A DNA stretch of 64,000 nucleotides, from positions 94,582 through 158,581 of the forward strand of contig JAYSQZ010000034.1 of the NCBI GenBank assembly GCA_043721315.1. The letters are read 5' to 3'. The position numbers and the translations under genes were made by a program. Under the pieces are notes generated by a model. That model ran no database searches, had not been told where the DNA came from, and worked only from the letters and a program-made list of their open reading frames with translations. Origin of the DNA: Elstera sp043721315. Lineage in GTDB: Bacteria; Pseudomonadota; Alphaproteobacteria; Elsterales; Elsteraceae. Positions 53,410-60,556 of the stretch are shown in pieces (within the stretch, counting starts at the first letter, position 1; every line of letters starts with the position of its first letter).

Positions 53410-54962
53410 GCCTCCACCTCCTCGCCTTCAATCTCGGCCACGATGGCGTCAATCGCCGCGCGCAGTTGGTCAATCTTCGCAACCGTGGTTTGCACCTCAG
53501 CATTGAGTTGGGCAATGTCCACCAGTTCGCGGGTATCCCTGGCTTCCACATAGCTGCTGACCGACAGGGTGTAGTCGTTGGCAGCCACTTGCTCAAGCGG
53601 TACGGATTGGGCGAAGTGATCGATATTTTCCTTACTGTCGAACACCTGCATGATCTGTTCGATATGCGACTCCAGCAGCGTGTTGTTGTTAGTTTCCTTC
53701 TTAAACAGCGCGCTGGCGTCGATGAACTGAATCGTCGTTTCGGGTTTACCTTTGGACAGCACCAAAATCGTCACGGCAATCGTGGTGCCAAAGAACAGGT
53801 TAGGCGCCAGTGAAATTACGGTTTCAACATAGTTGTTATGTACCAGATACTGGCGGATTCTTTGCTCGGCCCCGCCCCGGTAGAAAATGCCAGGAAAGCA
53901 AACAATCGCGGCACGGCCCCTGGCCGAGAGGTAGCTAAGCGCGTGCAGCACAAAGGCAAAATCGGCCTTCGATTTGGGTGCCAGCACCCCTGCCGGGGCA
54001 AAGCGTTCATCGTTGATGAGGGTGGGGTCGTCTGCGCCGATCCACTTCACCGAATACGGCGGATTGGAGACGATAGCGTCAAACCGTTTATCGTCCCGAA
54101 AGTGTGGATTGATAAGGGTATCGCCAAGTTGGATGTTGAACTTGTCGTAGTTGATATTGTGCAAGAACATATTCATCCGCGCCAAATTGTAGGTGGTGTG
54201 GTTGATTTCTTGCCCAAAAAAACCTTCTTCAATGATGTGTGAATCGAAATGCTTTTTGGCTTGCAGCAGGAGGGAGCCGGAACCGCAGGCCGGATCGTAA
54301 ATTTTGTTCACTTTAGCTTGCTTGTGCATGGCGAGCTGGGCAATAAGCCGTGACACAGACGGAGGCGTAAAAAACTCACCGCCGGACTTGCCGGCATTGG
54401 CCGCGTAATTGGAAATGAGGAACTCGTAGGCATCGCCAAATAAGTCGATAGGACTGGCATCGAAGTCGCCAAAATTCAGTTCGGCCACGCCCCTAAGCAC
54501 GGCAGCGAGGCGCGCGTTCTTATCTCTGACCGTATTGCCCAGGCGTGTGCTGGTCGTGTCGAAATCAGCAAACAGGCCTTTGATGTCGTGCTCGGACGGG
54601 TAGCCGTTGGCAGAGCTTTCAATAGCAGAGAAGATGGTGGCCAGATCGGTATTCAGGCTTTCGTTGGTATTGGCGCTGGCAGCAACTTTGGAGAACAACT
54701 GGCTAGGGTAGATAAAATAACCCTTGGTTTTGATAGCGTCATCTTTGATGTCTTTTGTGATGACACTATCGGGCAGCTTTTCGTAGTTGATGCTGTCGTC
54801 ACCCGCCTCGATGTATTTAGCAAAATTTTCGCTGATAAAGCGGTAGAACAAAGTGCCGAGTACATAGTGTTTGAAATCCCAACCATCGACCGCACCCCGG
54901 ACTTCATTGGCAATCTGCCAAATACGGCGCTGTAGTTCGGCACGTTGTTGAAGGCTTGTCAT
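53406..54962 (-). CDS. hsdM: Type I DNA methyltransferase subunit M
   Basis: HsdM, 518 residues, an N6-adenine methyltransferase. The SAM motif is DPACGSGSLLLQ, the catalytic motif NPPYSVKW, and the N-terminal helical bundle includes AVDGWDFKHYVLGTLFYRFI. AAGGAAATAAGA precedes the ATG at 54962. A 40-residue micro-ORF ends three bases upstream, and JAB lies just beyond, so hsdM may be transcribed from the JAB promoter. Confidence 0.96.
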   Translation of the reverse strand: MTSLQQRAELQRRIWQIANEVRGAVDGWDFKHYVLGTLFYRFISENFAKYIEAGDDSINYEKLPDSVITKDIKDDAIKTKGYFIYPSQLFSKVAASANTNESLNTDLATIFSAIESSANGYPSEHDIKGLFADFDTTSTRLGNTVRDKNARLAAVLRGVAELNFGDFDASPIDLFGDAYEFLISNYAANAGKSGGEFFTPPSVSRLIAQLAMHKQAKVNKIYDPACGSGSLLLQAKKHFDSHIIEEGFFGQEINHTTYNLARMNMFLHNINYDKFNIQLGDTLINPHFRDDKRFDAIVSNPPYSVKWIGADDPTLINDERFAPAGVLAPKSKADFAFVLHALSYLSARGRAAIVCFPGIFYRGGAEQRIRQYLVHNNYVETVISLAPNLFFGTTIAVTILVLSKGKPETTIQFIDASALFKKETNNNTLLESHIEQIMQVFDSKENIDHFAQSVPLEQVAANDYTLSVSSYVEARDTRELVDIAQLNAEVQTTVAKIDQLRAAIDAIVAEIEGEEVEA

Positions 54963-54964
54963 TC

Positions 54965-55087
54965 TTATTTCCTTATTAAATCTTTCATTTTTGCTTCGTC
55001 GCCCGCGTAGTACCAGAAAGTTCGTGGATAGGCGTGTCCATTGAACATGACGTTGCTGTAGTCCATTAACCAGATCGCATCTTCCAT
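54965..55087 (-). CDS. Micro-ORF just before hsdM (40 residues)
   Basis: Reading 55087 to 54965 gives MEDAIWLMDYSNVMFNGHAY, then PRTFWYYAGDEAKMKDLIRK and stop. GGAGAAAGG directly precedes the ATG. The stop ends two bases before hsdM, an operon-like fit, and its composition is protein-like (Trp, Tyr, Phe). It overlaps the 44-residue micro-ORF by 22 bp in a different frame, and the two may be halves of one frameshifted gene of about 78 codons. No family recognised. Confidence 0.42.
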   Translation of the reverse strand: MEDAIWLMDYSNVMFNGHAYPRTFWYYAGDEAKMKDLIRK

Positions 55088-55200
55088 CCTTTCTCCGGTT
55101 GATGCAAGATCAGATAGAACCGTCGCGCCGTTTGCCCGCTTGGGTTTTTCGGCTGCCCCTCGTCATCATAAAATCGGTCAAACAACGCATATATATTCAT
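55066..55200 (-). CDS. Micro-ORF overlapping the JAB stop (44 residues)
   Basis: Reading 55200 to 55066 gives MNIYALFDRFYDDEGQPKNP, then SGQTARRFYLILHQPEKGWK and MRSG. The start overlaps the JAB stop as ATGA, so translation may be coupled. It could be a true small protein or the first half of a frameshifted gene that continues as the 40-residue frame. Confidence 0.4.
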   Translation of the reverse strand: MNIYALFDRFYDDEGQPKNPSGQTARRFYLILHQPEKGWKMRSG

Positions 55201-55940
55201 ATCGCCTCACCATTATGCACGCGCTGCAACGTGTGTTTGCGGCCCGGCTTTACGCGCACACGGCCGATGTCAACATCGCGCTCGCGGCCTTTTTGTATGA
55301 AGGGTGAGCGAATTACCGCAGATTGCCGAGTTATTTCACCACCCTCTATGATTTCGTAAATGTCGGCACGCAGAAAGCAGCGGACATTTCCTATCGAAAA
55401 CTCTGGCTTATGCTCGTCATAGCTTTTTACATGAACGGCATTTTTTGTATGGTAGAAAGTAGCCACCATTTCCAGATGCCAAACGTCACCGTACCGCTCA
55501 TGGAAATCTTGTAGGATGTTTTGTGCAGCCTCGACATCGGTATCGCTAAACTCGGCACCGTCGCGCCGAACCTCAGCAACGGAGGACCAATCGCCCGTCA
55601 TATAAGGGTGCGAGTGAATCTGGCCTAAATAGTCAAGTCCAAACCCACTAATAAGACTACGCTTCAATATATTAGACTCATGCTTCCACGAAACGCTGCC
55701 CGGCATCATGGTTGCAGACGTATCGCAACTAAAGTGAGTCACTTGAATTTTTCTCTGCCTTGTCGTCTCAACATATGAACCGGCAAGATGACCATGCATT
55801 TCGATACCACTGCGCTTCACATGGTCATGCCTTACGATGAATGCTTCCAGCCCGTTCAGCAAAATCTGCATCAAGGCTTCATCGCTTAACTCAACGATAT
55901 TTTTCACGTGCAAGAGCCTCCCCATAAAGGCGGGAGCCAT
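55197..55940 (-). CDS. JAB/JAMM metalloprotease-like protein
   Basis: A 247-residue protein (ATG 55940) with an apparent JAMM motif: E in SGIEMHGHLAGSYVE, HSHP in LGQIHSHPYMTGDW, and the final S-x-x-D as SDTD. Between HSHP and SDTD there are about 18 extra residues relative to standard spacing. JAMM enzymes remove ubiquitin-like tags or act as isopeptidases; prokaryotic copies occur in integrative elements and defence operons. No E1, E2 or ubiquitin-like gene is visible. Start uncertain: ATG 55925 is the alternative. Confidence 0.65.
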   Translation of the reverse strand: MAPAFMGRLLHVKNIVELSDEALMQILLNGLEAFIVRHDHVKRSGIEMHGHLAGSYVETTRQRKIQVTHFSCDTSATMMPGSVSWKHESNILKRSLISGFGLDYLGQIHSHPYMTGDWSSVAEVRRDGAEFSDTDVEAAQNILQDFHERYGDVWHLEMVATFYHTKNAVHVKSYDEHKPEFSIGNVRCFLRADIYEIIEGGEITRQSAVIRSPFIQKGRERDVDIGRVRVKPGRKHTLQRVHNGEAI

Positions 55941-56251
55941 CGAGGCCCGCCCCTGGTGTCGGGTGGTTAGCAGCGTGGAAAACGAAGGGTCAAACACGCC
56001 CCACCCCTTCCCTGAACGCGCAACTCGTTTTGGACGCGAGCCACCCGCACCTTCGGAAAAGGTTAGGTATTTTATAAGGTGGGCCACCCGACAGAGTGGG
56101 AACCCTCCGATTTTCGCCGCTGCTAAACGGAGAAGCTAGAATAGGACGGTCGAGCCGAGGGGGCAAGTACCCAGCAAAGTTAAGCTAAGGCAATAAAGCT
56201 ATTTTCAACGATTTGAATTAGCTCGCGCCGAGTTATGCGCCAATCCCCATA
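55941..56251. other. Divergent intergenic region between JAB and hipB
   Basis: About 310 bp with no supported gene. It must hold the JAB-side promoter; the hipBA promoter begins at 56252. The JAB frame stays open to 56087 but its product there is not protein-like. Confidence 0.45.
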
Positions 56252-56280
56252 TTGACTATTTATCGTGATTAGCCCATAAT
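56252..56280 (+). promoter_or_regulatory. hipBA promoter
   Basis: TTGACT at 56252-56257 and CATAAT at 56275-56280 with exact 17-bp spacing, ending 18 bp before the hipB ATG at 56299, so the leader is very short. Confidence 0.75.
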
Positions 56281-56301
56281 TCTCAGTAGGAGAGAATTAT
56301 G
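56275..56301 (+). promoter_or_regulatory. hipBA operator: 10-bp inverted repeat over -10 and start codon
   Basis: CATAATTCTC at 56275-56284 and GAGAATTATG at 56292-56301 are exact complements. The site covers the -10 box, ribosome site and ATG, fitting autorepression by HipB. Function inferred from position. Confidence 0.65.
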
Positions 56302-56547
56302 TCCCAGCTTACCCGCACCCCCAAACAGCTCGGCACTCTTATCCGTCGCCAGCGCAAGAAGCTCGGCCTCAGTCAAAGCGCTTTGGGGGAACAGGCGGGT
56401 TTGCGGCAAGAGACGATTTCGCTGATCGAAACCGGCAATCCGGCCACCCGTTTGGATACCCTTTTGGCCGTGCTAGCAGCGCTGGAGTTGGACCTGCACC
56501 TCGGCCCGCGCCACCGCGCGCACCCGCTTGAAGACCTTATCGGATAA
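56299..56547 (+). CDS. hipB: HipB-type antitoxin (Xre helix-turn-helix)
   Basis: An 82-residue HTH_3 protein: LGTLIRRQRKKLGLSQSALG, then LRQETISLIETGNPATRLDT. HipB neutralises HipA and represses the operon. GGAG precedes the ATG. The stop TAA overlaps the hipA ATG by one base (TAATG). It lacks nothing visible of the DNA-binding core. Confidence 0.9.
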   Translation: MSQLTRTPKQLGTLIRRQRKKLGLSQSALGEQAGLRQETISLIETGNPATRLDTLLAVLAALELDLHLGPRHRAHPLEDLIG

Positions 56548-57857
56548 TGGCCCGCCGCCGCCAGTACCCACCCCTGCGGGTCTATCAGAATAACCGGCTG
56601 GTCGGTCAGATGCTGAAGGAAGCGACGGGAGCCATCAGCTTCCGGTATGCGCCAGACTGGCTGAGCCGGGACACTGCCTTTCCCATCTCCTTGTCGCTGC
56701 CGCTGCGGGAAGAGGCTTGGCGCGGGGAGCCGGTCGCCGCCGTGTTCGAGAATCTTCTGCCCGACTCAGACGCACTGCGTAGGCGGGTGGCCGATAAGGT
56801 TGGGGCCGCTGGATACGATGCGTATAGCCTGCTCGCGGCAATTGGCCGAGATTGTGTCGGAGCCTTACAGTTCATCGCGGGCGATGGCGACGCACCAAGC
56901 GACAGTATGGCGATTTCCGGCGAGCCCGTTAATGCCGAAGCCATTGAAAAACTGCTATTGAACTTGGCGCAAGCGCCGCTTGGGCTATCCCGCGACGATG
57001 ACTTCCGGCTTTCAGTGGCGGGTGCCCAAGAAAAAACCGCGCTGCTTTGGGTTGATGGCCAGTGGCTGAAGCCGCACGGTGCGACGCCAACCACCCATAT
57101 TCTGAAAACGCCGATTGGGCATTTGTCCAATGGCCTCGACCTATCCAACAGTGTCGAAAATGAATTCTACTGTCTGCGACTCCTGGGGCATCTCGGCCTG
57201 CCGGTCGCGCGAGCAGACATGGTGACGTTCGGCCAAACGAAGGCCCTCGTCGTAGAGCGGTTCGACCGGGCATGGCACGGTGGCCGTCTTATTCGGTTGC
57301 CCCAAGAGGATTTCTGCCAAGCCCTCTCGGTTCCACCTGCCCGCAAATATCAGAATGATGGCGGCCCCAGCCTACTCGATATGGCCATACTGCTAAAAGG
57401 CAGCGACACGCCCGCCGCCGACCAGCGCGTTCTCTTGCAAGCGCAACTGGTCTTCTGGTTGATTGGCGCGACCGACGGGCACGCTAAGAACTTCAGCCTT
57501 TTTCTGCATCCCGGCGGCGGCTATTCCCTCGCCCCGCTCTACGACGTGCTAACGGCGCAGCCCAGTCTGAAGGCCCATCAAATTGACCGCAAACAGATGA
57601 AGCTCGCCCTTTCGATTGGCACCAACCGGCACTATCGGATCGACGACATAACGCCTCGGCATTTTTTCCAAACGGGCGACGCGGCGGGTCTGTCGAAATC
57701 CCTCGTCTACGCGGCGCTTGCGGATATTGCTGCCAAGATGGCGGGAGCACTCGCGGCAACTGCCGCCGAACTGCCTGCCGGTTTTCCACAGGAGATCCCT
57801 GAGGGGGTGATGGAAGGCGTTCAAAGCCGGATGCGGGGGCTGGAAGCGGGGCTTTAA
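56547..57857 (+). CDS. hipA: HipA-type serine/threonine kinase toxin
   Basis: HipA, 436 residues. The family member in E. coli phosphorylates glutamyl-tRNA synthetase and halts growth. It has GAQEKTALLWVDGQWLKPHG, the catalytic loop IGATDGHAKNFSLF with D and N in the D-x-x-x-x-N region, and YSLAPLYDVLTAQ for the metal-binding DFG-like segment. N-terminal FPISLSLPLREEAW is typical. It is translationally coupled to hipB and is the last gene before attR. Confidence 0.92.
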   Translation: MARRRQYPPLRVYQNNRLVGQMLKEATGAISFRYAPDWLSRDTAFPISLSLPLREEAWRGEPVAAVFENLLPDSDALRRRVADKVGAAGYDAYSLLAAIGRDCVGALQFIAGDGDAPSDSMAISGEPVNAEAIEKLLLNLAQAPLGLSRDDDFRLSVAGAQEKTALLWVDGQWLKPHGATPTTHILKTPIGHLSNGLDLSNSVENEFYCLRLLGHLGLPVARADMVTFGQTKALVVERFDRAWHGGRLIRLPQEDFCQALSVPPARKYQNDGGPSLLDMAILLKGSDTPAADQRVLLQAQLVFWLIGATDGHAKNFSLFLHPGGGYSLAPLYDVLTAQPSLKAHQIDRKQMKLALSIGTNRHYRIDDITPRHFFQTGDAAGLSKSLVYAALADIAAKMAGALAATAAELPAGFPQEIPEGVMEGVQSRMRGLEAGL

Positions 57858-58032
57858 GGGGAGCTATTCCCCGGTCGCCCCCTGTGATAGGCTGAAATTG
57901 TAACTTTTTGCATTGCACTCCCTAGAAAAATCCCAACGCGCGCATACCGAACGAATTTGGGGGTATGATTGGGGGTTCGGAGCAAATTCTCATTACGAAA
58001 TCATATTCTAAAACAATATGATAAGCCTCAAA

Positions 58033-58058
58033 TTCGATTCCGACCGCCGCACCAAATT
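58033..58058 (+). other. attR core (partial tRNA-Leu copy)
   Basis: TTCGATTCCGACCGCC then GCACCAAATT repeats the tRNA-Leu 3' end, missing one C compared with attL. It marks the right boundary of the island. Confidence 0.85.
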
Positions 58059-58191
58059 TCTGTATCGGTAGGGTTAAGAGTGTTTAGGGCTGACACACGA
58101 ATGGCGGGAAGCCGAGAGTGTTCAGCCCACCCGCGCGGCCTTTGCTCAAGGCAATGCCCCAATCAATTCTCTATTTCTAAAATAAGTAGAA

Positions 58192-58247
58192 GTGTGAAGG
58201 GGCAAGCCCCCTCACACGGGGTTTGGGGACAGCGCCCCCAATTTTTT
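58192..58247 (+). terminator. Hairpin pair and T-run, probable original tRNA-Leu terminator
   Basis: GTGTGAAGGGGC at 58192-58203 pairs with GCCCCCTCACAC at 58206-58217. A second stem TTGGGG (58223-58228) and CCCCAA (58236-58241) is followed by a T-run. It faces the same direction as tRNA-Leu and could also serve rlmI on the other strand. Confidence 0.6.
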
Positions 58248-58249
58248 CC

Positions 58250-59455
58250 CTAATCCAACTGCACGAGTATCGCCTTCAAATAGGCTGATTCTGGCAAGAA
58301 GGGGTGAACCGGATGATCCGGTCCGGCCCCGGCTTGGCGCAAGATTCGGCCAGAGCGCCCGGCTTTCGCTAACCCTGCGCGCATTTCGTTGGCGAAGGCT
58401 TCCGTATCAACCGCATGGGAGCAGGAAGCCGCGAGGAGGAACCCGCCGGGTGCGACCAAGGCGGCGGCGGCGCGGATCATTTTGCGGTAGCCGCGTAGGC
58501 CGACGTTCAGGTCTTTTTTCGCCTTCACGAAGGCGGGCGGATCGGCGATGACGACACCGAAGCGTTCTTTATCGCCGGCCAACTGTTCCATCACGAACAC
58601 ACCGTCGCCCTGCATTGCGCTAACCTTGCTAACGCCGTTGAGTTCGGCAGCGGCAAGGCCCCTGTCGAGAGCCGGGCGCGACCGATCCACCAGCACCACT
58701 TCCGACGCGCCGGCAAGGCCCGCTTGCACGCCGAAGCCGCCGGCGTAGGTATAAACGTCGAGCACGCGCACGCCTTTGGCGAGATGGGCGGTGGCGGCGC
58801 GATTGTCCCGTTGGTCGTAGAACCAGCCCGTCTTTTGGCCTTCCAGCACGTCCACCAAAAAGCGCGCGCCGTTTTCGATGATCTCAATCGGCTTGGTCAA
58901 GTCCAACGCGGGGTCGGCCAGGGCGATTTCGGTGCCGAGTTCCAGCCCTTCCAAAGTGCGGGACGGGCTATCGTTCCGCAGCACAATCGCGCGCGGCTGC
59001 AAGACCTCCTGCAAGGCGACAAGGATGGCGGCGCGCAGGGCTTCCATCATCGCAGTATTAAGCTGCACCACGAGAACATCGCCGTAACGATCCACCACCA
59101 ACCCTGGGAAACCATCGGCTTCGGCGTGGATTAGGCGATAATGGGGCGTGTTGAAATAGCGCTCCCGCAATTCAAGCGCCCGGCGCAAGCGGGTGGCGAG
59201 TAAGCCGGTATCAATGCTCACGCGGGGATCGTGCGTCATCAGGCGGCCAGCGATCAGCGTATGCGGGTTGAAGCCGAAGATGCCGAGAGTGCTGCCCTGG
59301 GCGTCATTAACGCGCACGAGGGCACCCGGCGGCAGCGCTTTGGCGGCGGGGGTCATCTGGATTTCGTTGGAATAAATCCACGGATGACCATTTCGCACGC
59401 GGCGGTCGCGGCCCTCTTGCAGGCGCAAGACGGGGAGATCGGGAGAGTGGGTCAT
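58250..59455 (-). CDS. rlmI: Class I rRNA cytosine methyltransferase (RlmI-like)
   Basis: A 401-residue PUA plus SAM-methyltransferase protein. The N-terminal PUA domain has RVRNGHPWIYSNEI. The Rossmann core has VRVLDVYTYAGGFGVQAGLAG and the catalytic region VIADPPAFVKAKKDL, plus FLLAASCSHAVD. RlmI makes m5C1962 in 23S rRNA; the specific position here is inferred. The start overlaps the gpt stop (ATGA). Confidence 0.88.
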   Translation of the reverse strand: MTHSPDLPVLRLQEGRDRRVRNGHPWIYSNEIQMTPAAKALPPGALVRVNDAQGSTLGIFGFNPHTLIAGRLMTHDPRVSIDTGLLATRLRRALELRERYFNTPHYRLIHAEADGFPGLVVDRYGDVLVVQLNTAMMEALRAAILVALQEVLQPRAIVLRNDSPSRTLEGLELGTEIALADPALDLTKPIEIIENGARFLVDVLEGQKTGWFYDQRDNRAATAHLAKGVRVLDVYTYAGGFGVQAGLAGASEVVLVDRSRPALDRGLAAAELNGVSKVSAMQGDGVFVMEQLAGDKERFGVVIADPPAFVKAKKDLNVGLRGYRKMIRAAAALVAPGGFLLAASCSHAVDTEAFANEMRAGLAKAGRSGRILRQAGAGPDHPVHPFLPESAYLKAILVQLD

Positions 59456-59946
59456 CCGCGACGCTGTGCGGCAAGCGGCTGCGCGAACTGGGGTTCAACG
59501 TCCCAGGGGAAGAAAATCCAAGTATCTTGGCTTACTTCGGTAATATAGGTATCAACCATTGGTTTCCCTGCGGGTTTAGCGTAAACGGCGGCGAAGTGCG
59601 CTTTCGGCAGAAGCTCACGCACCGCCTTGGCCGTATAGCCGGTATCGACCAGATCATCTATAATCAACCAGCCATCGCCATCGCCTGGATTGACGATGTT
59701 CTTCAAAATTCGAATATCGCCGCGCGTGTGATCGTCGGAATAGCTTTTGATGCAGATGGTATCGACCACGCGCAAATCCAGCTCGCGCGCAATGATAGCC
59801 GCTGGAACCAGACCGCCGCGCGCAATGGCAATGATGCCGTGCCACGAGCGGCCTTCAATCAAGCGCCAAGCCAATGCTTTGGCATTCCGGTGTAGTTCTT
59901 CCCACGACACCGGGAAAGTTTTGGCGGGCGAGTTGGAATCGGCCAT
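59452..59946 (-). CDS. gpt: Xanthine-guanine phosphoribosyltransferase
   Basis: A 164-residue Gpt that makes XMP or GMP from xanthine or guanine and PRPP. It has VSWEELHRNAKALAWRL, GIIAIARGGLVPAAIIAREL and the PRPP loop WLIIDDLVDTGYTAKAV. ATG 59946 (MADSN) chosen; upstream to 60006 is nonconserved. AGAGGAG lies upstream. Confidence 0.92.
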   Translation of the reverse strand: MADSNSPAKTFPVSWEELHRNAKALAWRLIEGRSWHGIIAIARGGLVPAAIIARELDLRVVDTICIKSYSDDHTRGDIRILKNIVNPGDGDGWLIIDDLVDTGYTAKAVRELLPKAHFAAVYAKPAGKPMVDTYITEVSQDTWIFFPWDVEPQFAQPLAAQRRG

Positions 59947-60039
59947 CACGGGCGCGCTCCTCTTAGGCGGGACGACGAAAACAAGCCGCCTGTGTAACCG
60001 ATCCAATCCCGGCCTACAATGATTTGGAGCGGGAGGGGG

Positions 60040-60483
60040 TCAACTATCGAACCCCGGATCTTTCAGCAACTGGCAGCCTGCAATGCGCCAACTGCCATCT
60101 TTCTGCCGCTCCATGATATAAAGCGCGAGCACTGAAGCGCCCTTACTGTCGGTCAGGTGTACCATTTGCGCGGGCACGCCATTCGCCGATTTCAGCGCAC
60201 CGAACCAGACCGAGCCGGGCCGATACACCGGGGCATAGGCTTCGCGCACCAAGGCGAGAAACCGACTGGGGGAGCCGAACTGAGTTTGCAGGGCCGTTGT
60301 GGCAAAACCGAAGGCCGCTGGCCCGTCGTCCCGCGCGAAGGCTTCCATCTGGGCTTGGATAACGCCGCGAATCGCCATTCGGTCGGCATCGGTATAGGTT
60401 TCCGCATGGGCGGGGCCGATGAAGATCAGGCCCAACAGCACCAGCACGAGGGAAAGCCGGAGTTTTAGCGTCGATAAACCCAT
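60040..60483 (-). CDS. DUF4864 exported protein
   Basis: A 147-residue protein with a signal peptide (LSLVLVLLGLIFIGPAHA, then ETYTDADR) and the DUF4864 pattern IRGVIQAQMEAFARDDGPAA, with WFGALKSANG and GSWRIAGCQLL. Periplasmic, function unknown. AGGAGG precedes the ATG by five bases. Confidence 0.82.
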   Translation of the reverse strand: MGLSTLKLRLSLVLVLLGLIFIGPAHAETYTDADRMAIRGVIQAQMEAFARDDGPAAFGFATTALQTQFGSPSRFLALVREAYAPVYRPGSVWFGALKSANGVPAQMVHLTDSKGASVLALYIMERQKDGSWRIAGCQLLKDPGFDS

Positions 60484-60556
60484 ATCTGCCTCCTCATGAG
60501 AAATCAGGAGTCATGAGGATAGCGCGTTTTTAAGCACGCGCTAGGGGGGAGAAGGC

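Larger units (their letters stand above)
39388..58058. mobile_element. tRNA-Leu-integrated genomic island, about 18.7 kb
   Basis: An integrative island bounded by the tRNA-Leu 3' end (attL) and a near-identical 26-bp copy (attR). The P4-type integrase lies next to the tRNA and reads inward, followed by excisionase-like and possible replication genes, an exported-protein cluster, a type IC restriction-modification operon, a JAB protein and hipBA. No conjugation genes are visible, so mobility would need a helper. Base composition is mixed: the hsd genes and 48.1-49.0 kb are clearly lower in GC than the chromosome. Confidence 0.85.
57858..58249. other. Right end of the island and flanking chromosome
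   Basis: No gene is supported in these 392 bp. They contain attR, a diverged copy of the sequence found just inside the left end (58091-58120 against 39447-39476), and a terminator-like hairpin pair. A GGGGGTATG motif at about 57958-57966 also has a left-end counterpart near 39535. Confidence 0.6.

Noticed and set aside
55941..56087. JAB N-terminal extension
   Set aside because: The sequence is Gly/Arg/Ser-rich and not protein-like; internal ATG starts fit better.
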